Shown: piece after piece, positions 45,301 to 56,519 of the stretch
How positions within the stretch are numbered: position 1 is the first letter of the stretch
Layout of the letters: each line of letters begins with the position of its first letter
Assembly: GCA_020543525.1 (NCBI GenBank)
Contig: JAHYIO010000003.1
Coordinates: forward strand, 2,790,001 to 2,854,000
Source: Coriolopsis trogii
Taxonomy: Eukaryota; Basidiomycota; Agaricomycetes; Polyporales; Polyporaceae
Direction of reading: 5' to 3'
Length of the DNA: 64,000 nucleotides
Position numbers and translations under genes: made by a program
The notes under the pieces: generated by a model
Seen by the model: the letters and a program-made list of their open reading frames with translations, nothing else
Database searches by the model: none
Told to the model about the DNA's origin: nothing

Positions 45301-45952
45301 TCGGTCTAATCTTGCTCGCAAGACCGAGGTTTATGTCGCGTGAGGAGCACGTGCGAGACGCGTCGCGTCCCTTCCTCTTTCTCTCTCCTTTGTCGCTGAT
45401 CCTCTTTGTCTCGTTCTCCTTCATTATGTCTCGTCTCGTGCGCCTCTCTCTTCCTCCTCCTTCCTCACCCGCATGCTTGAAAGTCCCGAGGACTTTGAGA
45501 TTTCGCTCTTTTTCACCCACCCATCCGCTTTCCCTCTTCTTACCTATAAAAATGTATCACTGTATATCTCTCTATCTTTCTCGTTTACTCTTGACCCGTT
45601 TCATTCTGCTCTACGCTACATACAATATTCCTGCATGTACTTTGCTTCTGCCGGCTTGAGCTCGGCCCCTCCGGGTCGCGCGAGAGAGCGGTGGCGACGC
45701 GAGCCAGATGGCCCCTCCGGCGCGGTGTAGCACCTTAATTCCATCCGCCTTCGCCCTGCCCGACTCACGCGTGAATAGAGAAATGATTGTTCTTCATATG
45801 TAGCAGACCAGCCGAGCGCACTCTGGCCTTGGGAGTGTCTGAAGATAAGATTGAACTCCCAGCGTCTATCTAATCGCGTCCTTGCTTACCGGCGCTTCCA
45901 GAATTTTTGGCAGACGTTCGCAAGCGGCCTGAGCCTGTTCGCAGCCACCGCC
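42394..45952. other. 3.6-kb gene-poor stretch with frame-broken ORFs
   Basis: ORFs of 100-175 codons occur on both strands but none gives a recognisable family. Coding-like strings occur in different plus-strand frames: YPGLSKRFAHIYGNNTLSQC near 43005 and HEFIERYSVIRGQHET near 43125, LKTPYLVEDVALVSFLVAGC near 43195, DIQLLEDETSEYVRKRG near 43770, and the ORF from 43791 (MKRPSTYENAETGELTVASS). This may be one decayed gene or a gene with many tiny exons. The last 500 bp (45360-45640) are C/T-rich with CCTATAAAAA at 45542 and probably belong to the POL5 promoter. Confidence 0.35.
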
Positions 45953-48900
45953 ATGTCTACCACCCTTCCTCTCTTCTGGCACCTCTCGTCGGCGAACAAA
46001 AAAGAACGCCTGGATGCATCTGTGAAGCTTGTCTCTGCTCTTGAACACTTCCAGTCCAACTTTGTGCCAAAAGACTCGCCGGAGACGTCGGAAGATGAAG
46101 ACGAAGAGAGGGACGTAACGAAGTCGGACGGGCTGGAGGCGTTGAACGCGCAGGATGTGTCGTACTCGATACGGAGGTTGATTCGCGGTCTTGCGAGTCC
46201 GAGGGAGAGCAGTAGGCTTGGGTTTGCGGTTGCCTTGACTGAAGTGCGTTCTTATTCTATATTGGTCAACATTTCGCGACACCGGGTCGTCCTTCGGCGT
46301 AGGGCATGGCACGCGTTTTTTGAAGGAGAACCCGTACCCGTGAGCTGTGGATACGGATCCCTCGTACGGGTAGACAAACGGGTGCATGCACAAAGACGCA
46401 GTACCCAGGTCCGGCGCTCTGAGGGGATGCGGACCGCGATCTCGTCCATGTTGTTACACTTTTATGGCTGATTGACACTGTGAGTGTGTAGTAAGTCATT
46501 GCAGCCTGCTGTGTGGAGATACAGAGGCTCTCACAGGTACACCGGTACCCGCCTCCGGGTATGGGTTTGGCGGGTCACCTTCCCGACCCGTACCCGCCAC
46601 GAATATACCCGACCCGTGCAATGCCCTACTTCGGTGCAAGCACCATTCCATTATTTCAAGATCTCTCCTAACGTTGTGTGCGCGCGGTTTACTGACATAT
46701 TCTTCAGCTTTTGGCCAGGATAGACACTGTCACATGCTCGCAAATCGTTCAGCTCGTTCTGGACTCGTCCAAGACCCAAGGGTCGATGACCGGTCAGGAA
46801 GAGCGCGACGTTCTCTTCGCCCGTCTCTTCGGTCTCACCTCTGTGATCCAGTCCGGCCTCCTCTTGCGCGACACCACCCTGCCGTCGTCATCCACCACCG
46901 CCTCCGATCTCCATTGCTACAAGGAAGTACTCGCCCAGCTCATAGCTCTCGGCGAGAAGAAATCTTGGCTTCGCGAGAGCGCTTGGTGGTCTATCGGCCT
47001 TGCGGTCGATGCGCTCACAAAGTCGGACGTCTCCTGGAAGGATGACGCGCTTGATGCCACGATCGCCGCTGTATACTCGGAGTCGAAAGTCTGGACGCCC
47101 GAGAAAGTGGCACTCACGCTGAAACTGCAGTCTGCCTATCCCTCTCGGGACTGGAAGAAGCTCCTTTCTCCGACGTTCAAGAGTCCGGATCTGCTCAACA
47201 CGGGTAATCTCAGCACCCTAGCGCGGATATTGAAGGTGCATACAAGGCTCCCGCCACGCGGCGGAACATTCGCGTTGCTCGCAGAAACATGATGCTCACC
47301 TTATCTGCGTTATTTTCCATGCAGGAATCCGATGCGGACGAAGACCAGGAGTCAGACATCCCGAAATCTGGATCGTGGAAGCCACAAGTTCACTTCGTCT
47401 GGGACATGCTCTTGGACCAGGTGTTGCCTCAATCAGCTGGCACCAAGGGCGATCGTGTGCCCAAGGGCTCTTTCCCAGAGTTTTTCCGGATAGTCGTTGA
47501 TGGTCAGTCCTCGCCTACGCATCTGCTACCTCTCATCTGGGTCATCGGTGAGGCTAACGCTAGAATCGGCAACACACAGAATCTCTCTTCGCGGCCACGT
47601 CTTCACCAGAGCGGAAGTACTGGGGCTTCCAGGTGTTCCAAAAGGCGCTTCCGCGTGTCAGCGCAGACGACATGCCCATGTTGTTCACGAAAAACTTCAT
47701 GCGCTCGTGGATCAATCACCTATCGAACAGCGACCGATATCTCCACAAGGCCGCCAGACAAGTGGTACGTACAGGGGCTCTCCCGCTTACCTATCCAACC
47801 TGCGTCTAGTTATCTCTCAGATGAAGCGACATCTCATGTCGATACCCACAGGCTGCCGACATCCAGAATGTCGTGAAGGGCAATCCTGAGATTGGCTTCT
47901 CGCTGATCCTCCAGCTGACGGGCGTCAACGGCAGCCGGCAGTTCGACAAGCTGACGAAGACGAAGACGGTTGAGTCGATTTTGACGTCAATGGACGAGGA
48001 AGGGATCCAAAGCTACATCGACTTCCTCCTCAGACAGGTCAACGAGGACCCGTCTGCTTCCACCAAGTACGTACGCCCCCCTTCCTTTCTGGTTTTCTCG
48101 CCACACGCCCCTAATTGGGCCTCCGCCGATCCTCTTCTCCATGACGCTGACGCTGAAATAACCTACTGCCGTGTGTGCGCAGCGGTGCGGAGGCAGACGT
48201 CCAGGCTCTCAACACGCGGCGCGCGTGGGTCGTCGACCAGCTCAGCGCGCTCGTGCGCAACGGGGCCGTTCCCAAGAGCGACGCGTGGATTCAGACGATC
48301 CTCGACTGGCTGGCCACGCATGGCCTCTTCATCATCGCAAAAAAGTCGGACAAGGGGCCTGTTTCCGCGGTAAGTTTGGCCACACTTCTCCTTTTCCTGC
48401 TTCCTACTCCTTCGATTCATTCGCTCTGTGCCCCGTGCCCTGCCCCGCGGCCCAAAGATATCGTCCGCTCCCAGCGGATGATGTCTATGATGCGAACGAT
48501 AACGTGTCCATGGGCGGGGAAAGTGAGATCGCAGGTTGCAGATTACTGACTCCGAGCGTGTTCTTCACTCTAGCTGCGCAGCGTTCCCACTCCTGCTTTC
48601 TCGGAGGAATTGCGGAAGAACTGCCGCGAGCGACTCCTTGCGTGCTTGGGAGACCTGACCACGCAGACGACAGTTGTCAAAGGTAAGCTTTATCGTGCGC
48701 TGTCTGGAGCTAACTAGCCATGTCGCGGGCGGTCATTGACTCATGTCCGTGAGCAGAAGATAACAAGGCTTCCAAGGTCGCTGCGGTCGCGTCTGACGGA
48801 CGGTTCTGGGTCTCGAGGGTGCTGGCGACCGTCGAGGTGTTGGAGAAGGACTCGAAGCATGTACAGCCGCTCAACGAAACAGACGAGGAAGAGGTGGAGC

Positions 48901-51113
48901 AGCGCCAGAAGGCCCGCCAGATCATCTCGAGGCTACAGGACGTGAGTTCAATCCATACATGATGGCGCTTGCCGAACTCTAGACTAATTCAATCTCCTCC
49001 CAGGTGTCCGAAGAACGTCGGGAAGAGGCAAGAGGCGTCGAGCTCCTCCTCGCTGCCACGCTATTACACAATTATTGTGCGGACGAAGACGACGCAGATC
49101 CGGACTCTCTAGAGGTGAGCGCGCGCTGCTCATCCGCTCTCGGTGCCGTGTCGTCTAGACAAAGCTTAATTCGCCTTGTGTCTGGCTGGCGCACACTCAG
49201 GACTGTATTGACGGTGCCTCGCGTCTGTTCCCTGCCGCCGACGCAAAGAAGGGTAAGAAGGGCCGCAAGTCAATGAGCGAAGACAAGGGCAAGGGCAAGG
49301 ACAAGGAACTTCCCGAGCCGGTCGACGTTCTCGTCGACACCGTCATCGGCTTCCTCGAGAAGGGCACGGCGTACATGCGCGCGGTGGCCAATCAGGTCTT
49401 TGCGCTCCTATCGGGCGCGGTGCAGGAGAGCACGATCGATCTCATTCTCACCGTGAGTGACCTTCCTTCTCTGTCGCGCCTCGCCGCTGTGCGTGCGTAA
49501 GTAAAGGGGGCGAACAGGGTAGCTTATCTGCCTCGGCGAATCTTTCCACAGCAATTGGAGCGCCGCGATCCCAGCGAGCTCGTGGCGGACGAAGACGAAG
49601 ACGTCGAGATGGAAGACGACGAAGCAAGCGGCGAAGCCGAGAGCGGTGCCGGCGAGGACGATTCTGCTTCAGCCTCGTCGTCTTCGGAGGACGAAGGCGA
49701 AGACGACGAAGATGAAGACGAAGACGATGCGAACGAAGAGGCCGACCTCGAGCTCCGACGGAAGATCGAAGAAGCCCTGCGCGTGAACGGGATCTCAGCG
49801 GCGACGGGCGATTCCGACGACGGCGAATCGGAGGAGGATCTGATGGACGACGACCAGATGCTCGCCGTCGATGAGCAGCTCGCCGCGGCCTTCAAAGCGC
49901 GTGCCGCTGAGAAGGGGCACGGAAAAGGCAAGTCTCTTCTATCTGGCGTCGGCATGCCTCGAAATGGTTGTTGCACGGGCACTAACCAATCGTCCCCAAA
50001 CGTTAGACGTCGACGCGCAGAGAGAGGCAACGCACTTCAAGAACCGCGTGCTCGACCTCGTGGACACCTTCGTCAGGCGACGGCCGACGAGCCCTCTGAT
50101 CATCCGCCTCGTCCTGCCGCTTGTCGAGCTAATCGTCGGGACAGGCCCCGACGAAAAGCAACTATCGGACAAGGCGACGGGCATCCTGCGGAACAGGATC
50201 GGCAAGTCCAAGGAGGTCCCGACCGTCCTGTCGGCCGAGAGCGTCGCGAGCACGCTCGAAGAGCTGCACGTCCTCGCCAGGAAGGTGTCGAGCGCGGACG
50301 TGCTCGTGACCCTGAACCAGTGCAGCCTGTACCTCTCCAAGGTCCTCCTGCACGCGAACCAGCCCAAGCCCGTGCTGGAGGCGTACCGAGCGTCCCTGCA
50401 CGACTTTGTCGCGCGTAAGGCGTCCAAGCTCAACACCGCCTTCTTTGACGACTTTGTCAAGAGGCTCCCGCAGGCCGCTTGGGGCATCCGAGACGACCTC
50501 GTCAAGGCGACAGACGAGGCACTCAACGTCTACCGCCAAGTGCAGGCCTTCCACCTCATCCAGACGCTCGTCAACCAACTCCAGGCGCTTGTGAGTGTGC
50601 CATTCTCGGCTTAGACACCTGTGTGCGGCAAAACTAACCAGGCGAACGTTTCAGGGTGACCGCAAGTCCGAGGTTATAACGTTTATGCCCAAGCTTCGCA
50701 AGGTGATCCTGCGGACGATCACGAAGGCATGCGACGGAGAAACTACCCTCCAACCGCAACACGTCAAAGATATCCTCAAGCTTGCGCTCGTCGCCGTTCG
50801 CCAGACGAAACGCGTGGAACAAGATTCGGGGGAGCTGACCTCGACTTGGGAGCCGTCCAAGTGGTTGGCGCTCGCTGACAAGCTGGCTGCGAGCGACCGC
50901 TTCAAGGCCTCGGTCGGGCTGCAGGCCATGTGCAAACAGATCGTTCAGCTCCTACAAGACAACAAAGCGGAGTCGAAAGCGTCAGGGAAGAACAAGGAGA
51001 AAACAGCAACCAAGCGAAAAGCGGAAGATGCGACGGAGGATGGGGATGGAGATGCTCATGAAAGCGGGAAAAAAGCCAAGCACAAAAAGGCGCGAAAGAC
51101 CAAGTCTGGTTGA
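45953..51113 (+). CDS. POL5: DNA polymerase phi / Pol5, Mybbp1a-like nucleolar protein (about 1,219 aa, 13 exons)
   Basis: Exons 45953-46243, 46708-47235, 47325-47502, 47580-47764, 47852-48066, 48183-48369, 48574-48682, 48757-48941, 49004-49114, 49201-49452, 49552-49927, 50007-50590 and 50655-51110 (stop 51111-51113). It begins FWHLSSANKKERLDASVKLV, with SYSIRRLIRGLASPRESSRL then GFAVALTELLARI, the N-terminal Pol5/Mybbp1a signature. Helical repeat sequence follows (for example YWGFQVFQKALPRV). A long acidic Asp/Glu/Ser tract fills about residues 770-840, and the C-terminus is Lys-rich (KKAKHKKARKTKSG). Despite the old name, the family acts in rDNA transcription and ribosome biogenesis in the nucleolus. 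Intron 11 starts G|GCAAGT (49928), a GC donor. Intron 1 (464 nt) carries a repeat. Its stop lies 16 bp from that of MSH3. Confidence 0.93.
46244..46707 (+). repeat. long POL5 intron 1 with GACCCGTACCCG-type repeats
   Basis: The 464-nt intron has several copies of ACCCGTACCCG, GGGTACGGGT and close variants (around 46325-46395 and 46545-46620), some in opposite orientation, for example GACCCGTACCCGCC. All other POL5 introns but one are under 130 nt. The dense G/C motif in both directions suggests an insertion of a small element. Confidence 0.5.
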
Positions 51114-51129
51114 TAATCTCCGTGATGTC

Positions 51130-54100
51130 TCATATAGATCGCGTGCTCGTACTCGTAGATATAGATTCTAGGAGATCGCTCAAGTCTTCCAATGCTGAGT
51201 GTCGCTCAATGGCCAGTTCGGAGGTGAGGCATCTCCGAGTGAGGTGCGCAAATTTGCGCAACCTGTCATAGGGTAAGTAGATGTGAGTCATATGGCTATC
51301 CATGTGTGTACGAGCATACGCACTTTGTGCGTCTGACGCGCTCCTCAATCAACTCCTTCATATGCATTGCCTTTTCGCTCGCGACCCGTAGAAGGGACTC
51401 GGGGAGGCCGGCAAGACGGGCGCACTCCACCCCAAAAGACTCTGTAACGAGGCCCGGTTCGAGGCGATAAAGGAATGTCACCTCTCGCGTCCCGTCGACC
51501 CGCGTCTCCTCGGTGAAGCCCATATGCATGTTCCCCACCTGAGATGGGAACCGACGTTCAAGATCGGTGGCCACTTGGGGGTAATGCGTGATAAACAGGG
51601 TTTTGCACTTCACTTCCTGCACGAGGTGCTGCAGGACGGCCCCTGCAATCGCCATCTATAGCCAAACGGTAGAACAGTTTCAATAAGCGCGACATTGAAG
51701 TGGATGGCTGCGGGACCACGTACGCCATCGAAGGTTGACGTCCCACGGCCGAGTTCGTCGAGGACGACTAACATCTTGGAGGTCGCCACGTGGAGAATGT
51801 CGCTCGTCTCCTGCATCTCGACCATGAACGTTGAAAGGCCACGAGATAGCTCGTCCGAAGCTGAAGAGCATGCGTGATTCATCCTCAAGACAATGATTGA
51901 TCATGAACACAGGCAACTCACCACCCATCCTTGTCAGTACGCCGTCGAGCAAACTGAGCCTCATGGAATCTGCGGGTACGTACGACCCAATTTGCGCCAT
52001 CTGTCCATGCATGAATCCCTGAGGATTTCGTAACGAGCCATGGCTAGAAGCGCGTCACTCACGATCACGCACAACGCCGTCATCCGTACTACTGAGCTCT
52101 TCCCGCCCATGTTAGGACCTGTGATAATCTTGTGTCTCGGATCGCCTTCCCCCATCCTGAACGAGTTCGGTACGAACGGGTCGGTCCGCAACGCCTCGAT
52201 CATCGGATGCCGGCCGCGCACGATCTCGAGCACGTCGGCCTCGCCGTCAACGAACTCGGGTTTGCAGTAGCCCTCCTGGGCGGCGACCTGCGCGAGGCTG
52301 AACAGACAGTCCGCGATCGCGAGCTTGCTCACGGCGTCCCTGAGGAGCGGATACGCCTTCTCCGTGATCTCGGCGAGGAATGCGAGGAACGCCTTGTGCG
52401 CCTCAAGCGCGAGGGCTTCCTTGTTCTGCGCAAGTTCTTGCACTTTGGCTCGGATCTGGGGGGTGTGATACCTGCGAAGATACTTTGTGCTGGAGAGTAG
52501 CGTCCAATTCGCAGGAATGTCGCGTCGCTCGTCCTTGCGGATCTCAACCACGTACTAGAGAGTCGTTCAAGGCCTTAAACTATGACGTCCATTACAAGCT
52601 GATGTCACGCACCTCTTCGCCATTCCAGTTCGCATACTGCAGAGCAGGCTTCTTGATCAGCTTGCGGATGTTCCTCAGCTCGTCTATCAACTCAGACTCG
52701 ATGACTTGGATAGCCTGTTGGGGTAAGATACTCATTACGTTTCAAGGTGAAATACCATCGAAGACGCGTGCTTACGGCGGTGTAGGAATCTAAGATAGGG
52801 AACTTGTCGATATCGGTCCACATCGTGTCCTTCCGTCCTTCTATAGCCTTGTCAAAGTCGATGGCTTCGCACAGCTCGTTGACTGGGTCTCGTAGCTCGG
52901 GTAGTGCGTCCACGATGTCCATGAGTAGCTTCGACTTGAGAGAGGTTGTCTGAGACGGTCGGGTGGGATCAGGGGGCGCAAACGTCGTCGCCACTTTTCG
53001 AAAGGCTCTCATGAGGGTGACAAGTTCATGTGGCGTGCATTTTCCGTACTGTATCCTGCACAGCCCTCGTGCAAGGTCGGGAAGGCGTCGCAGAAGCTCG
53101 CGCAGTTGCGTGAGCTTCGGCGACTTGTTGGCGAGGAGCTCTTCGACCGCTTCCGTGCGTTCTCGGAGAGTACTGGGGAGAAGGATCAGTTGTGAAGCGG
53201 GATGTTGAAGTGTCTCAGGCGTACCAAGAGTCTATCAGCGGTTTACCCACCCAGCTCCTCAGGAGCCGGGCGCCGAATTTGGTAGACGTTCGATCAAGAA
53301 TCCACATCAGAGAGCCACGAGTAGAGTAGTCTGTTTCGTTCCGATAGATCTCTCTGTAATTTGTATCGTCAGGCCCCTGGTACGTCCCATGTGTTGCATT
53401 ACATACAGGTTCGTGAGGGTGTTCGCGTTCAACAGCATATGCGTCCGCTCTGTGAATTTGGCAAAGAACCGCGTCTCTCGAAGGGAATCCGCTATGTCGA
53501 AGGCCGTCAGGTACTTGAGCGAATGTGCGAGGGTGATCACGACAAGTTTTGAGAAGTCTGTGATTGCGGCCATCAGGTCTCCCTTCTTGAAGTTATCTGA
53601 AGTGTTCGCATGCTTCTCAGCGTAGAACTTCGAAAGCAGTGCAAAGGCGTCGGTGTATGCCATTTGCTTGTTGAAACGCTCTATACGTATGCGGTGCTCG
53701 GTATGTGAATGTCTGTACTACACACGTAAGTTGTAGTAGAGACGTTGAATGGACAATTGAACGCACTCGGTGAAGTGTTTGATCATCTTCTCTGTGACGT
53801 TGCTCAGTTTCTTTGTCGGCAGAAGTAGTTCATACGGCTTGGTGTGCACTATTCGTGTCTATGTGCAGAAGCGCTGAAGCACACTATGGCAGCTCAGCGT
53901 CCGAGAGATACTCACCTCCAGCTCGGTGCGCATATGATTATCTAGGTGGTGATGAGATTCTGCCATAGATATTGTGGTCGAGCTCACCTTCGAATTCATC
54001 CCATACGACATCACCAGTGCTCGGCGATATCGCGACCATGGCGATGAGCACCTTCTCATCAGCCCCAACCCCCCCCTGTGGCTCCTCCAGCAGGCAGAGC

Positions 54101-55329
54101 AAAGGTGGCGCGGAGTTGGAATCCAGCTCATCTACAGTGTTCAAGTCGTCAACATACCTGACAGTTGTTGTTAGCCGCGATGAATGAGTGAGAGCGACGA
54201 AACATGCATACGTTGCGGCAGTGTAGAGATGCGTAACTTCGCGTTCGAACAATCCATTGCGAGTGTCGCTAACTTTCTTGAGAGCTGCAGTCTCTGTCTG
54301 TTCTACTATGCCGACTTTGTACCCTTGGGATAGTAGTCTGCGACAAAAGGTTGAGATAATGTGGAAAAAAGAAACAATAGCACACACTTCTTCAAGTGAA
54401 CGTCCCGTCGGTGCAAGGGAATCATGGCATTCAAGAGGTTCCGTTTGGGGAAGCATACCACCCCTAGTTCCTTTGCGGCAATCTGCGGCATTCGACCCGT
54501 TCTGTTGGTTCGAGTGGGAAGTTCGTTATAATGAGGTGCGTACCTTTGCGTCATCTTCGAAGAACAGCATCTTATACCCAGATTGGATCATGAGAACGGT
54601 GCCAGCATATTTTGCCTTGAGTTCTCGCACCTACGAAGTTCAAGTCATTCAATGTGATACTGGCGCGTAGCAAAGCGAACTTGCTTGTAACTCGAAGGGT
54701 GTATATGGTTGTCCACTTGGTCCAACCTCCTCAACCTTCTGACTGCGTGACCGACTGGGACCAGCCGTCCTTGTCACTTTCGTCTTCGTTGCCTTGCTTG
54801 TAAAGACTTCCATCAGCTCACCGAACTTCTTCTCCGCATTCTCATCTGTTTCGTCGTCCGACTGTATGCCCTGGTCTTCTTGGCCCCCAGCGGTCGGAGC
54901 GTCATCAGAGTTGCTCCTCCTGTTGAAGTTGTTGGCGCTGCCTAGTAGAATCTTCTTCGTCCTCTCAAGAGCACTGCGATGTCTCTCGTCGTCTGCGATC
55001 TCGGTAATTTTGGCGGGCGACGTGGGGTCAAAGCGCCATTGTTCGGCGTGTCCTCCACTTCTCGTGGACTGAGTTGGTGACTTCAGGGATGACGCGGCAG
55101 ACTTAGGCGCACCAAAGAAGCTACTGGTTGTCCTCTGCCGTTTGGTAGGCGGAGGCTGTCCTTCTTCCTCGGAGTCAAATGTGAGGTCGATAGGAGTAGA
55201 GCCTCTCTTGCCTCCGGCGGCCACCCCTGCATTCGGAGCAGACGGTGCGGGCGTCGTAGTCTGGAAGAACGACGAGATTCTGGGCTGCGTCGATGGGTTG
55301 CTGCCCTTTTTGTTCGGCGTGCTAGGCAT
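51130..55329 (-). CDS. MSH3: DNA mismatch repair protein Msh3 (MutS homologue)
   Basis: The ATG at 55327-55329 opens [29 protein letters not shown] looks like a PCNA-binding (PIP) box and a second SSFF follows in the basic region. Then come the MutS domain-I segment ([80 protein letters not shown]), the connector and lever parts, and the ATPase: [16 protein letters not shown] (Walker A), [31 protein letters not shown] (Walker B) and [10 protein letters not shown]. It ends with a helix-turn-helix-like tail and STSTRSI (stop 51130-51132). The HRRD and [10 protein letters not shown] boxes separate Msh3 from Msh2 and Msh6. With Msh2 it forms MutS-beta, which repairs insertion/deletion loops. There are many short introns. 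Confidence 0.95.
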
Positions 55330-55549
55330 GCTCAGCAAGAAGACGAACAAGTGGATGTGGTCCAGGAAGCCTACAGGCTCGACGGTGGCAAGAACTCTCT
55401 TGTGGCGCCCGGAGCCGAAGCTCTGACGAATCGCGCTACGTCACGCGTATGTCACGCGTTCTGTCACACACCATGACGCATCGTCACGTGCCGAACCTTT
55501 GCTGTCTCCTTCGTCGTGACCGCCGGCGTCGAGCTCGCACTTCTCGTCC
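55330..55549. promoter_or_regulatory. shared divergent promoter, MSH3 / ATP12
   Basis: 220 bp between start codons. Repeated CACG/CGTG elements occur (TCACGCGTATGTCACGCG near 55441-55458 and CGTCACGTG near 55482-55490). The last contains CACGTG, a bHLH E-box. Confidence 0.55.
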
Positions 55550-56519
55550 ATGTACCGCCAGGCCTCCCGCGTCGTTGCCCCTCTCCTCAAAAGCAATGTG
55601 CGCAGGTCGCTCCCTGTGAGCCGTGCGGCTCTCAGGCTCAGGACACACGCAACCATCCCCGACTCAGGACCGGCCGTCACCGCTACTAATCGTGCGTAGT
55701 TTTGCTTTTCTCCGTGAACATCGCTCGCCAACCCACAATGCTGCTTAAAGGAGCGGAAGCCACACTCAAACGGTTTTGGAAGAATGTGGACATTGAGAAA
55801 CGCGACGGGGGCTATGCAGTTACATTAGACAAGCGGCCCCTCAGGACACCATCAGGAAACCCGCTCATCATTCCGCCGGAGAAGAGACTTGTCGCCGCTT
55901 TGATTGCTTCTGAATGGGAGAATCAGCAGCAGGTTTTGAAACCCCATGCTCTTCCAATGGTACATCAACCATTCTTCTCGTCAAGCCGTATGCGGTGCTG
56001 ACCACAGTTCAGACCTCGATAGCCTCTCGCGCACTCGATGCCTTCGAGGACGAGAAAACACGTGCAGAGGTCAAAGAACAGCTCCTGAAGTACTTCGTGA
56101 CAGACACCATCTGGTCCGTGTCTGGTACTCGTCAGTTGACGTCCGTCCTCATCGCACATACATTTGCCAGCTACCACGCAGACAGCCCCCAGATTCTTGT
56201 CGAATTGCAGGAAACTCACTGGAAACCAATCCTCGACTGGGCACGTTCAACGTTTGGCGTAGAGATCGTCGTCACCGACTCTTTCCTCGTGCCCACACAA
56301 CCTCCAGAAACCGTCAAGAAGTTTGACGAAGTCCTCTCCAAATTCTCTCCCTGGCAGATGGCAGCCATGGAGCGTGCGACGTACACCTCAAAGTCCTTCT
56401 TGACAGCACTCGCGCTCGTAATGCGTCATATAGACGTCGATCAAGCTGCACAAGCCGCCCACGTTGAGGTGAACAGTCAGATCGAGAGGTGGGGCGAAGT
56501 GGAAGACAGTGGGTTCTGA
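55550..56519 (+). CDS. ATP12: mitochondrial F1-ATPase assembly factor Atp12/ATPAF2 (285 aa)
   Basis: Exons 55550-55691, 55751-55959 and 56013-56516 (stop 56517-56519). The first exon encodes a typical mitochondrial presequence (MYRQASRVVAPLLKSNVRRS, Arg-rich without acids, then RAALRLRTHA). It is spliced to RAEATLKRFWKNVDIEKRDG, and the mature part has the Atp12 boxes YAVTLDKRPLRTPSGNPLII, ALIASEWENQQQVLKPHALP, TSIASRALDAFEDE, DTIWSVSG and SPWQMAAMERATYTSKSFLT. Atp12 binds free F1 alpha subunits in the matrix and is needed to build the F1 hexamer. An internal ATG (55738) would lack the presequence and is not preferred. Confidence 0.93.

Noticed and set aside
49524..50030. Serine-rich ORF opposite POL5
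   Set aside because: It is the antisense of the acidic Asp/Glu tract of POL5.
55441..55731. 97-codon minus-strand ORF upstream of ATP12
   Set aside because: It overlaps the ATP12 presequence exon antisense and the MSH3 promoter; the sense strand gives a spliced mitochondrial targeting sequence.
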